Made by a program: the position numbers and the translations under genes | Origin: Streptomyces alfalfae | Lineage (GTDB): Bacteria > Actinomycetota > Actinomycetes > Streptomycetales > Streptomycetaceae | Assembly: GCF_004127445.1 (NCBI RefSeq) | Contig: NZ_QEXM01000046.1 | Span: forward strand, 1-64,000 | Length of the DNA stretch: 64,000 nt | Direction: 5' to 3' | Notes under the pieces: model-generated | Database searches by the model: none | Seen by the model: the letters and a program-made list of their open reading frames with translations, nothing else | Told to the model about the DNA's origin: nothing | Shown: in pieces, positions 1-7,430 of the stretch | How the letters are laid out: the number at the start of each line of letters is the position of its first letter | Numbering within the stretch: position 1 is the stretch's first letter

Positions 1-187
1 CCCCGCCGACCCCAGCCCGCCAGCCCCGGCGGAACCGGTCCGCCATCCCCACCGGACTGGCCGGAGGCCCCCGCCGGAATGCGGGCCCGCTCGACGGCGT
101 TGTGCCGGAGGCACGCCGTTCCACGGCCACACGCCCACACCCACCCGGTCAGCCCGTTTTCACGGTCAGCACGAGGAGAGCCACCAC

Positions 188-895
188 ATGATCTTCGGCC
201 GCACGCCCGAGCTCCCCACTCCGGAGCAGGCGCTCAAGGGCCGGGCGACCCCGGAATTCGAGGTCCCCTCCCGCCACACGGTCCTCGGCAACCCCCTCCT
301 CGGCCCGTACCCCGAGGGCATGCGGGTCGCGGACTTCGGCCTCGGCTGCTTCTGGGGCGCGGAGCGCAAGTTCTGGCAGACGGAGGGCGTCTGGACGACG
401 TACGTCGGCTACCAGGGCGGCTACACGGAGAACCCCTCCTACGAGGAGGTGTGCTCCGGTCTCACCGGTCACGCGGAGGTGGTCCGCGTGGTCTTCGACC
501 CCGAGCGCGTCTCGTACGAGTCGCTCCTGAAGGTCTTCTGGGAGTCCCACAACCCCACGCAGGGTTTCCGCCAGGGCAACGACGTGGGCACGCAGTACCG
601 CTCGGCGATCTACACGCACTCCCCCGAGCAGGAAGCGGCGGCGGAGGCGTCCCGTGACGCCTACCAGCAGGTCCTCACGGCCGCGAACCACGGTGAGATC
701 ACCACGACGATCCTGCCCGCGGGCCCGCGCCCCTTCTGGCCGGCGGAGCCGTACCACCAGCAGTATCTGGACAAGAACCCCGACGGCTACTGCGGCATCG
801 GCGGCACGGGCGTAGAACTGGAAAGCCCCTCGGAAACGAACTGGGGCCGAGCCTGCCCGACGGGCATCGCACCCGCGCCGGAGGCGGGCCTCTAG
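188..895 (+). CDS. msrA: Peptide-methionine (S)-S-oxide reductase MsrA
   Basis: Reduces methionine-S-sulfoxide in oxidised proteins, recycled by thioredoxin in the cytoplasm. The 235-residue product carries the MsrA signature GCFWG with catalytic Cys54, followed by the conserved YxGGYxxNPxYEEVCSGxTGHAE block. Two recycling cysteines sit near the C-terminus (Cys202 and Cys223), as in three-cysteine MsrA enzymes. The N-terminal extension of about 45 residues before the catalytic fold is usual in actinobacterial MsrA. The ATG is preceded by a clear GAGGAGAG ribosome site 6-7 nt upstream. It appears monocistronic. The 187 bases before it hold no gene I can support. Confidence 0.96.
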   Translation: MIFGRTPELPTPEQALKGRATPEFEVPSRHTVLGNPLLGPYPEGMRVADFGLGCFWGAERKFWQTEGVWTTYVGYQGGYTENPSYEEVCSGLTGHAEVVRVVFDPERVSYESLLKVFWESHNPTQGFRQGNDVGTQYRSAIYTHSPEQEAAAEASRDAYQQVLTAANHGEITTTILPAGPRPFWPAEPYHQQYLDKNPDGYCGIGGTGVELESPSETNWGRACPTGIAPAPEAGL

Positions 896-979
896 GACCC
901 GTCCTCCGCCGGTCCCGTCCGTCGCCCCGGCTCTGGTGACGACGACCCGCGAACCAGGGATCATGGCCGTCGAGACGCG

Positions 980-1858
980 GTGACACCTGGGGGGAGCGTG
1001 CTGACACAACTACTTCCCGGTTTCCGGGAGTTGCGCTCCCCCCTGGCGACCGGAGTGCTCTGGCTGCTCACCCTGTGGGTGGCCGTGGGTGACCGGATGC
1101 CCAGCCGCACGGAGGCCACGGGCTTCGCCGCGAGGGTCTACGACCTGGCGGAGCTGACAGGGCGGCCCGGGGTCGGCGCCGCCCTCATCTTCACGGCGTA
1201 CGTCATCGGCAGCGTTGTGAGCATTCCGGCGAACCAGCTGCTCCGTGAGCCCGCGCACGCCGCCTGGGACGCCGACAACGTGCTGCCGGACCGGTGGCCC
1301 GTCCTGCAAGGGCGGCCCGTCCTCACGCAGCACCCCTCGGCACCGGCAGGAGCGGGGTATCCGGCCTTCTCGGACACCCGGCTGCTCACCCGGCAGGCCT
1401 GGGCGGACCTGCAGAGTCACGTGAGCGCGGTCCCTCTTCTCCTGTGGCTCGAATCGCAGAGGTCGGAGCGGCACCGTGACGTCGCCAGGAGGATTCTCCT
1501 GCGTAGCATCCTGGAAGAACTCGGCCAGTTGGGCACACGGCTGCACGCCCAGAACTCGGCTCTCTACGACGACCACGACCGGCTGATGGCGGAGGCGGAC
1601 CTACGGGTCAACATAGGCGCCGGTGTCGCCGTCCTGGCGGGCGCGCTGTCCGTGCGGGTCTCCCCCCTGTGTCTGCTGGTCTTCGCCGTGTCGGCTCTCC
1701 TGATCATCATGGGCCTGGCGCGTGCCCGGCAGGCGAATGACGTGATCGTCCAGGCACTGGTGATCGGCGAAGTCACCTCCACTGCCCTGGCCGAGGCGGA
1801 CCGCACCGCCGAGGCTCTGGCCGGAGCACCCGCCGATGGGCGGCCCGGAGCACCGTAG
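980..1858 (+). CDS. Membrane protein of unknown function
   Basis: I do not recognise the family. The 292-residue product has a hydrophobic segment near residues 22-38, a second near 64-82 (ALIFTAYVIGSVVSIPA), a long cytoplasmic-looking central part with charged Arg/Asp-rich helices, and two more adjacent hydrophobic helices near 210-245. This suggests a small integral membrane protein with a soluble middle domain. A GTG start at 980 is chosen. A second GTG at 998 follows a GGGGGGAG run too closely to use it as a ribosome site, so the start is uncertain. It lies between msrA and the clp pair with no evidence of an operon. Confidence 0.7.
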   Translation: MTPGGSVLTQLLPGFRELRSPLATGVLWLLTLWVAVGDRMPSRTEATGFAARVYDLAELTGRPGVGAALIFTAYVIGSVVSIPANQLLREPAHAAWDADNVLPDRWPVLQGRPVLTQHPSAPAGAGYPAFSDTRLLTRQAWADLQSHVSAVPLLLWLESQRSERHRDVARRILLRSILEELGQLGTRLHAQNSALYDDHDRLMAEADLRVNIGAGVAVLAGALSVRVSPLCLLVFAVSALLIIMGLARARQANDVIVQALVIGEVTSTALAEADRTAEALAGAPADGRPGAP

Positions 1859-2019
1859 CGGCGGCTCGCGGCGTCAGGGCACGCCCCCGCCCCCCGCCCC
1901 CCGCCCCTCTGCCCTCAGCGAATCTGCCCCCAGCCGATATCCCCGTCGACCGCCGCCCCGCCGGGTGACAGTGAAGGAACCAACGCGGCGTCGGGAGCCG
2001 CGGTTTCTGAGGAGGCTTC

Positions 2020-2688
2020 ATGTCCGTGCTCGGTTCGTCCGTACTCGGCAGTGGTGGCGGGGCGCGGCCTCGGGGGGAGGACGGGGACACCGCTCCGTCG
2101 CGCTTCGACGATCACCTCGCCGCCCAACTGCTCGACCAGCGCATCGTGTTCCTCGGCACCCAGGTCGACGACGTGTCCGCCAACCGCGTCTGCGCGCAGA
2201 TGCTGCTCCTGTCGGCCGAGGACCCCAAGACCGACATCAGCCTCTACATCAACAGCCCCGGCGGCTCCGTCAGCGCCGGGCTCGCCATCTACGACACCAT
2301 GCGGCTCATCCCGAACGACGTGGCCACGCTGGCCATGGGGTTCGCCGCCAGCATGGGGCAGTTCCTGCTCAGCGTCGGCACCCGGGGCAAGCGGTTCGCG
2401 CTGCCCAACGCGCGGATCATGATGCACCAGCCGTCGGCCGGCATCGGCGGCACCACCGCCGACATCGCCATCCAGGCAGAGAACCTGGACTTCACGAAGA
2501 AGGCCATCGAGCGGATCACCGCCGAGCACACCGGCCAGAGCGAGGAGACCATCTCGCGGGACGGCGACCGCGACCGGTGGTTCACCGCCGAGCAGGCCAA
2601 GGAGTACGGGATGGTCGACCACGTGGTGCAGTCCCTGGAAGACGTGCGGCCCGCCGGGTCGAAGCGGCGCATCGGTCTGGGCATCTGA
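2020..2688 (+). CDS. clpP3: ATP-dependent Clp protease proteolytic subunit, ClpP3-type
   Basis: Serine peptidase of the Clp complex, which degrades unfolded or tagged proteins delivered by a AAA+ ATPase such as ClpX or ClpC. The complete triad is visible: Ser111 in GFAASMGQ, His136 in MMHQP, and Asp185 in DRDRW. The product is 222 residues with an unusually long, glycine-rich N-terminus of about 28 residues before the conserved fold. The ATG has a strong GAGGAGG ribosome site. A clpP4 gene follows 19 bp downstream and a PopR-type regulator lies convergent behind it. This is the arrangement of the inducible clpP3-clpP4 operon of Streptomyces, which PopR activates when ClpP1/P2 is deficient. 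The assignment to ClpP3 rests on this context. Confidence 0.93.
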   Translation: MSVLGSSVLGSGGGARPRGEDGDTAPSRFDDHLAAQLLDQRIVFLGTQVDDVSANRVCAQMLLLSAEDPKTDISLYINSPGGSVSAGLAIYDTMRLIPNDVATLAMGFAASMGQFLLSVGTRGKRFALPNARIMMHQPSAGIGGTTADIAIQAENLDFTKKAIERITAEHTGQSEETISRDGDRDRWFTAEQAKEYGMVDHVVQSLEDVRPAGSKRRIGLGI

Positions 2689-2707
2689 GGATCAGGGGAG
2701 ACACGAC

Positions 2708-3316
2708 ATGAGCCAGTACACGATCCCCACCGTCGTCGAGCGCACCCCGCAGGGCGAACGCTCCTACGACGTCTACAGCCGGCTGCTCGCCGAGCGGATC
2801 ATCTTCCTCGGCACGGAGATCGACGACGGCGTCGCCAACGTCGTCATCGCGCAGCTCCTCCACCTGGAGTCGTCCGCACCGGACCGCGAGGTCGCCATCT
2901 ACATCAACTCGCCGGGGGGTTCCTTCACCTCGCTCATGGCCATCTACGACACGATGAGCTTCATCTCGGCGCCCATCTCCACCTTCTGCGTCGGCCAGGC
3001 CGCGTCCACGGCCGCCGTGCTGCTCGCCGGGGGCGATGCGGGGCGGCGGTTCGTGCTCGACCACGCGCGCGTGCTGCTCGGGCAGCCCGCGAGCCGGGGG
3101 CAGCAGGGGACGGTGTCCGACCTCCAGCTCCAGGCCAAGGAGATGCTGCGCATCCGCTCGCAGGCGGAGGAGGTCCTCGCGCGGCACACGCACCACGACG
3201 TCGCCACCCTCCGGGCCGACATGGACCGCGACAAGTTCTTCACCGCGCAGGAGGCCGTCGCGTACGGACTCGCCGACCAGGTGCTCAGCAGGCGGGTCCT
3301 GCCCGCCGCCGCCTGA
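2708..3316 (+). CDS. clpP4: ClpP-like protease subunit, ClpP4-type, lacking the catalytic histidine
   Basis: Second Clp proteolytic subunit, probably forming a mixed tetradecamer with the neighbouring ClpP3. The 202-residue product has Ser100 in VGQAASTAA and Asp175 in DRDKF. At the position of the catalytic His, where active subunits read HQP, this protein reads LLGQP, so the residue is Gly125. Residues are aligned through the flanking QPAS and QLQAKEM blocks. The subunit is therefore predicted to be catalytically dead or dependent on its partner. The ATG is preceded by GGGGAGACACGAC. It is translated 19 bp after clpP3, in one operon. Confidence 0.92.
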   Translation: MSQYTIPTVVERTPQGERSYDVYSRLLAERIIFLGTEIDDGVANVVIAQLLHLESSAPDREVAIYINSPGGSFTSLMAIYDTMSFISAPISTFCVGQAASTAAVLLAGGDAGRRFVLDHARVLLGQPASRGQQGTVSDLQLQAKEMLRIRSQAEEVLARHTHHDVATLRADMDRDKFFTAQEAVAYGLADQVLSRRVLPAAA

Positions 3317-3335
3317 ACCGCGCGGCGGGGAGGCG

Positions 3336-3791
3336 TCAGGCCGCCAGGCGGACCTGGCCCTGGTGCGGAGCCCCGGCGGGCCGCGTGCGCGGGGAGGCGG
3401 CCAGCCGGCTCTGGACCAGGGAGAGTACGTCGGTCAGCCGCAGGCCGAGCGCGTGGGCCGCGGCCGCGAGGACCTCCGAGGAGGCTTCCTTGCGGCCGCG
3501 CTCCAGCTCGGAGAGGTACGGCATGGAGATGCGGGCGGCGTCGGCCACGTCCTTGAGGGTGCGCTCCTGGGCGAGGCGCTCGCGGCGCAGGACGTCCCCC
3601 ACGACGTCCCGCCAGAGCGGCTCCCTGGCCGCGGGGGCTCCGGTGTTCCCGCCCCGCGCGGGAGGCCCCGCCGTGACCGGACGCAGGGGGATCACCCGGG
3701 CCCCGCCCGGCTGCTCCCGGCGCGGTCCGGCCGCACCGCCCGCGCCGCTGTCGGCCCCACCCCGGACTCGCCTGCTCGCTTCGCTGCTCAC
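3336..3791 (-). CDS. popR: XRE-family regulator, PopR-type
   Basis: Helix-turn-helix regulator that lies convergent to the clpP3-clpP4 pair. Residues 62-120 form an XRE/Cro-CI domain (TLKDVADAARIS, then SELERGRKEASSEVL). The first 55 residues are disordered and rich in Gly, Ala and Arg. The last residues are RLAA-stop. In S. lividans, PopR ends in two alanines that act as the degradation signal for ClpP1/ClpP2, so PopR accumulates and switches on clpP3-clpP4 only when those proteases fail. The same C-terminus is present here, which supports the assignment. The regulatory details come from the S. lividans literature and are not shown by this sequence. Confidence 0.88.
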   Translation of the reverse strand: MSSEASRRVRGGADSGAGGAAGPRREQPGGARVIPLRPVTAGPPARGGNTGAPAAREPLWRDVVGDVLRRERLAQERTLKDVADAARISMPYLSELERGRKEASSEVLAAAAHALGLRLTDVLSLVQSRLAASPRTRPAGAPHQGQVRLAA

Positions 3792-3911
3792 CGTCCCAGC
3801 CTAGGAGCCGATCCGGCGGCCGGGCAGCGCGCGGCGTTCCGCCCGGCGCGAAATCGAGGAGCGTGACGCGCCCGAGAGGGTCCGCCACCGCGCGCGCCCG
3901 AGAGGGAACCG

Positions 3912-4832
3912 CTACCGCGTCCCCGACCCCACCGACGAGGCGTCCCGCCCCCAGCTCGCCAGCAGCCGCAGCGCCTGCGCGGACGCCGAGTCCGGCTCCG
4001 CGTGATACATGATCATCGACTGGTCGCAGTCGTCCGGCAGCCGCAGCGTCTCGAACGACAGGGTCAGCTCGCCCACGAGCGGGTGGCGCATGCGCTTCAC
4101 GCCGTGCCCCTTCTCCCGCACGTCGTGCGTGGCCCACAGGTTCCTGAACTCCTCGCTCTTGACGGAGAGTTCACCGACGAGCGCGGAGAGCCGGGGGTCG
4201 TTGGGATAGCAGCCCGCGTCCATGCGGAGGTAGCCGACGATGTCGGACGCCTTCTGCTCCCAGTCGACGAAGAACTCGCGCGAGCGCTCGTCGAGGAAGC
4301 AGATCCGCGCCCAGTTGCGGTGCTCGGGCGCCAGCTCGCTCCAGTCGCCGAAGAGGGCCGCCGCCAGCGCGTTCCACCCGAGGATGTCCGAGCGACGCCC
4401 GACGACGTACGCGGGGACGCCGTCCACGGAGTCCAGGAGCTGCTGGAGCCCGGGCCGCAGGTGCTGCGGGCGCGCGGCACGCTTCTTCTTCACCGTCTTC
4501 GGCTTCGCGAGCCGCGTGAGGTGGGCCTGCTCGGCGTCCGTGAGGCGCAGGGCGCGGGCGATGGCGTCGAGCACCTCGGTGGAGACGTTGCGGCCGTTGC
4601 CCTGCTCCAGGCGCGTGTAGTACGCGACGGAGACCCCGGCGAGCTGCGCGAGCTCTTCGCGGCGCAGGCCCGGCACCCGGCGGTGCCTGCCGTACTCCGG
4701 CAGGCCGACGTCCGCGGGCCGCAGCCGGGCCCTGCGGGTGCGCAGGAACTCGCTGAGCTCGGCCCGGCCGTCCAGTGGCGCGGCGTCGACGCCCCGGGGG
4801 CCCCCGGCGGGCGTCTCGTGCGTGTCGTCCAT
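3912..4832 (-). CDS. XRE-family regulator with MmyB-like ligand-binding domain
   Basis: A 306-residue regulator. Residues 27-95 form the helix-turn-helix (VPGLRREELAQLAGVS, then YYTRLEQG). Residues from about 125 form the MmyB-like PAS-type ligand-binding domain, recognisable from SDILGWNALAAALFGD, the NWARICFLDERSREFF block and RHPLVGELTL. Such regulators usually sit divergent from a single redox enzyme gene and control it. Here that gene is the zinc alcohol dehydrogenase starting 117 bp away, with an imperfect palindrome in between. The ATG at 4832 begins MDDTHETPAG. Longer reading frames upstream would run into the neighbour's promoter. Confidence 0.9.
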   Translation of the reverse strand: MDDTHETPAGGPRGVDAAPLDGRAELSEFLRTRRARLRPADVGLPEYGRHRRVPGLRREELAQLAGVSVAYYTRLEQGNGRNVSTEVLDAIARALRLTDAEQAHLTRLAKPKTVKKKRAARPQHLRPGLQQLLDSVDGVPAYVVGRRSDILGWNALAAALFGDWSELAPEHRNWARICFLDERSREFFVDWEQKASDIVGYLRMDAGCYPNDPRLSALVGELSVKSEEFRNLWATHDVREKGHGVKRMRHPLVGELTLSFETLRLPDDCDQSMIMYHAEPDSASAQALRLLASWGRDASSVGSGTR

Positions 4833-4874
4833 GCCTCCAGTATCCCGGGTCGTACGCCGCTGAGACTGTCCCCG

Positions 4875-4893
4875 CCAGTGGTAGGACCGCTGG
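4875..4893. promoter_or_regulatory. Candidate operator between the MmyB-type regulator and the alcohol dehydrogenase gene
   Basis: An imperfect palindrome of 19 bp with eight-base arms, CCAGTGGT and ACCGCTGG, around a 3-bp centre. Seven of eight arm positions pair. It lies in the middle of the 117-bp divergent intergenic region, where a helix-turn-helix dimer would be expected to bind. No binding data are available to me. Confidence 0.45.
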
Positions 4894-4949
4894 TCGTAGG
4901 CGGAACGGGTGTCTGGGCGGCCGCCCCGGCGGCTGGCAGCCTCGATGAC

Positions 4950-6002
4950 ATGACTGAGCAGATCACCACCGTTTCCGCCTACGCCGCTCCCGCCGCCAAC
5001 GCGCCCCTGGAGCGGACCACCGTGCCGCGCCGCGCCGTCGGCGAGTTCGACGTGCTGATCGACATCAAGTACGCCGGGATCTGCCACTCCGACATCCACC
5101 AGGCCCGTGACGGCTGGGGCGAGGGCATCTTCCCGATGGTGCCGGGCCACGAGATCGCCGGTGTCGTGGCCGAGGTCGGCCCCGGGGTCACCAAGTTCGC
5201 CGTCGGCGACCGCGTGGGCGTCGGCTGCATGGTCGACTCCTGCCGCGAGTGCGACAACTGCAAGGCCGGCCTCGAGCAGTACTGCGTGCGGGGCAACGTC
5301 CCGACGTACAACGGCCTGGACCACAGCGGCGAGCCGACGTACGGCGGCTACTCCACGCACATCGTCGTGGACGAGGCGTTCACCGTCGGCATCCCCGAGG
5401 GGATCTCGCTGGACGTCGCCGCGCCGCTGCTGTGCGCCGGCATCACCACGTACTCACCGCTCAAGCGCTTCCACGCGGGCCCCGGCAAGAAGGTCGCTGT
5501 GGTCGGCCTCGGCGGGCTCGGACACATGGCCGTCAAGATCGCGCACGCGCTCGGCGCCGAGGTGACCGTCCTGTCGCAGTCCCTGCGCAAGAAGGACGAC
5601 GGCCTGCGGCTCGGCGCGGAGCACTACTACGCGACCAGCGACGACGCCACGTTCGAGCAGCTCGCGGGCTCCTTCGACATGATCCTCTCCACGGTCTCCG
5701 CGCCGCTGCCGCTGGACAAGTACCTGGGCCTGCTGCGCTCCGAGGGCGCCTTCGTCAACGTCGGCGCCCCCGAGGAGCCGGTCTCGCTGAACCTCTTCTC
5801 CGTGATCGGCGGCGGCAAGACCCTCGCGGGTTCCATGATCGGCGGCATCGCCGAGACCCAGGAGATGCTGGACTTCTGCGCCGAGCACGGCCTCGGCTCC
5901 GAGATCGAGCTGATCCGCGCCGAGCAGGTCAACGAGGCGTACGAGCGGGTCCTCGCCAGCGACGTGCGCTACCGCTTCGTGATCGACGCCGCGACGATCT
6001 GA
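4950..6002 (+). CDS. Zinc-dependent NAD(P) alcohol dehydrogenase, cinnamyl-alcohol/YahK type
   Basis: Oxidises alcohols or reduces aldehydes with NAD(P). It is 350 residues, the normal length for the medium-chain family. Catalytic zinc ligands are Cys45 (GICHSDIH), His67 (GHE) and Cys162. Structural zinc ligands are Cys98, Cys101, Cys104 and Cys112. The Rossmann motif GLGGLG is at 186-191. The sequence pattern (AGICHSDIHQ, MVDSCREC, YGGYSTHIVVDE) matches the cinnamyl alcohol dehydrogenase branch that prefers NADPH and reduces aldehydes. The ATG at 4950 is chosen because the family N-terminus starts there. The divergent MmyB-type regulator probably controls it. The natural substrate cannot be read from the sequence. 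Confidence 0.92.
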   Translation: MTEQITTVSAYAAPAANAPLERTTVPRRAVGEFDVLIDIKYAGICHSDIHQARDGWGEGIFPMVPGHEIAGVVAEVGPGVTKFAVGDRVGVGCMVDSCRECDNCKAGLEQYCVRGNVPTYNGLDHSGEPTYGGYSTHIVVDEAFTVGIPEGISLDVAAPLLCAGITTYSPLKRFHAGPGKKVAVVGLGGLGHMAVKIAHALGAEVTVLSQSLRKKDDGLRLGAEHYYATSDDATFEQLAGSFDMILSTVSAPLPLDKYLGLLRSEGAFVNVGAPEEPVSLNLFSVIGGGKTLAGSMIGGIAETQEMLDFCAEHGLGSEIELIRAEQVNEAYERVLASDVRYRFVIDAATI

Positions 6003-6136
6003 TGCCGCTCCCCGCGGGGGCACGAGTGGCTTGAACGCGTCTCGGTCGCCGGTCCTGGTCCGCATGGCTTCGCGGACCGGGACCGGCGACCGATGCGTCG
6101 TCCGGACCGCCGGAACTAGCGTCGTTCCCGTCACTG

Positions 6137-6200
6137 CAGGACGACAGCAGTGCAGGACATCAGCGGTTCAGGACGACAGCAGTCCAGGACGACGACAGTT
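6137..6200. repeat. Four tandem 16-bp repeats upstream of a VOC gene
   Basis: Four consecutive units of 16 bp, each beginning CAGGAC, start at 6137, 6153, 6169 and 6185. Units 1 and 3 differ at one base (CAGGACGACAGCAGTG and CAGGACGACAGCAGTC). The array ends 20 bp before the start codon of the VOC gene, so it lies in its leader or promoter. Confidence 0.8.
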
Positions 6201-6220
6201 CGACCCGAGGAGAGCACACG

Positions 6221-6607
6221 ATGACCGTCTCGTTGAACCACACCATCGTCGCGGCGGCGGACAAGAAGGCGTCGGCGCGGTTCCTCGCGGACATCCTGGG
6301 GCTCGACGTGAGCCCGCAGTACGGCCCGTTCATCCCGGTGGAGATCCCGAACGGCGTCACGCTCGACTTCTACGAGCGGGGCGACGGGCCGTTCGTGCCG
6401 CAGCACTACGCGTTCCTGGTCTCCGAGGACGACTTCGACGCGATCTTCGGGCGCATCAAGGACCGGGAGCTGCCCTACTGGGCGGACCCGTACCACCACC
6501 GCCCGAACGAGATCAACACCAACGACGGCGGCCGCGGCGTGTACTGGGAGGACCCCGACGGCCACAACCTGGAGATCATCACCAGGCCCTACGGCAGCGG
6601 CGCCTGA
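6221..6607 (+). CDS. VOC-family protein (glyoxalase/bleomycin-resistance fold)
   Basis: A 128-residue single-domain vicinal-oxygen-chelate protein. The N-terminal LNHTIVAAADKKASARFLADILGL and C-terminal YWEDPDGHNLEII blocks are the two halves of the fold. His7, Glu and His/Glu residues in PDGHNLE are positioned as possible metal ligands. Members range from lyases and dioxygenases to antibiotic-binding proteins, so the substrate is unknown. The ATG has a GAGGAGAG ribosome site. The gene lies between the alcohol dehydrogenase and the HxlR regulator. A 64-bp tandem repeat directly precedes its ribosome site. Confidence 0.88.
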   Translation: MTVSLNHTIVAAADKKASARFLADILGLDVSPQYGPFIPVEIPNGVTLDFYERGDGPFVPQHYAFLVSEDDFDAIFGRIKDRELPYWADPYHHRPNEINTNDGGRGVYWEDPDGHNLEIITRPYGSGA

Positions 6608-6626
6608 GCCGGGGCGCGCGACCCGC

Positions 6627-7016
6627 CTACGCGCGGCCCTCCCCGGCGGCTCCCCAGTCCCACAGCGCCTGGATCACCGGCCCCAGCTCCCTGCCGCGCG
6701 GGGTGAGCGCGTACGTGACCGTCGCCGGCCACCCCGGGGTGCGGGTCCGCTCCAGCACGCCCGCGTCGAGCAGCTGCGTGAGGCGGTCCGCAAGGACCTT
6801 GGGCGACAGGTGCGGGAGCGCCGCGGCCAGCTCCGTGTACGTGCGGTGCTCGTGCGGCAGCAGTTCGCGGACCAGGAGGGTCGTCCAGCGGCCGCGCAGG
6901 GCGGCGAGGGTGATCTCCACGGGGCAGGCCGGGTGCGGCGACGTGACCCGGGCGAACACGTCGTCCGGGAGGCCCGGGGGCGTGTCCGTGCCGTCGCTTA
7001 CCGTTCGGTGAGTCAC
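6627..7016 (-). CDS. HxlR-family transcriptional regulator
   Basis: A 129-residue winged-helix regulator. The HxlR signature is clear: CPVEITLAALRGRWTTLLVREL, then the recognition segment LSPKVLADRLTQLLDAGVLERT, then YALTPRGREL near the C-terminus. Members often sense redox or aldehyde stress through a conserved Cys, and Cys31 is present here at the family position. The GTG start at 7016 is selected because AGGAGG lies 8 nt upstream of it. It is divergent from the small NTF2-like gene at 7041, separated by only 24 bp, so the two share a promoter region. Confidence 0.9.
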   Translation of the reverse strand: MTHRTVSDGTDTPPGLPDDVFARVTSPHPACPVEITLAALRGRWTTLLVRELLPHEHRTYTELAAALPHLSPKVLADRLTQLLDAGVLERTRTPGWPATVTYALTPRGRELGPVIQALWDWGAAGEGRA

Positions 7017-7040
7017 GAGGCGTCCTCCTACTGTCCCCGT

Positions 7041-7424
7041 ATGACGATAGCGACCTCGCCCCTGCCCACCCGGGCCGAAGACGTCCCCGCCGCGTTCGCC
7101 GCGCGGTTCAACAGCGGTGATCCCGACGCCGTGCGCGCGCTGTACGAGGAACGGGCCGCCTTCGTGCCCGAGCGCGGGGAGGCCGTGCACGGCGGCGCGG
7201 AGATCGCCGCCGCCAACGCGCCCTTCCTCGCCCTCGGCCTGCCGATCTCCGTCACGCCACGGCATGTGCACGTGGCCGGGGACATCGCGCTGCTGGTCGT
7301 GGACTGGGAGATCGGCGACGGGACGGTGCGCTCCACGGCCACGGATGTGGCACGACGCGGCGCCGACGGGTACTGGCGATACGTGATCGACAGTCCCTTC
7401 GGCGCCGCGTCGGCAGGTGCCTAG
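7041..7424 (+). CDS. NTF2-like/SnoaL-fold protein of the YybH/SgcJ group
   Basis: A 127-residue cone-shaped alpha+beta protein. The N-terminal helix (AAFAARFNSGDPDAVRALYEE), the FVPERGEAVHGGAEI strand segment and the final ADGYWRYVIDSPF match the DUF4440/SgcJ group. These act as small isomerases, hydrolases or simple ligand binders, and I cannot specify a reaction. There is no ribosome site. A TACTGT hexamer ends 7 nt before the ATG, consistent with a leaderless transcript. It is divergent from the HxlR regulator, whose likely target it is. Confidence 0.85.
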   Translation: MTIATSPLPTRAEDVPAAFAARFNSGDPDAVRALYEERAAFVPERGEAVHGGAEIAAANAPFLALGLPISVTPRHVHVAGDIALLVVDWEIGDGTVRSTATDVARRGADGYWRYVIDSPFGAASAGA

Positions 7425-7430
7425 GGCAGG

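Noticed and set aside
1915..2019. PopR operator upstream of clpP3
   Set aside because: A partial TCTGCC half-site is present, but I cannot recall the consensus firmly enough and no clear second half is visible.
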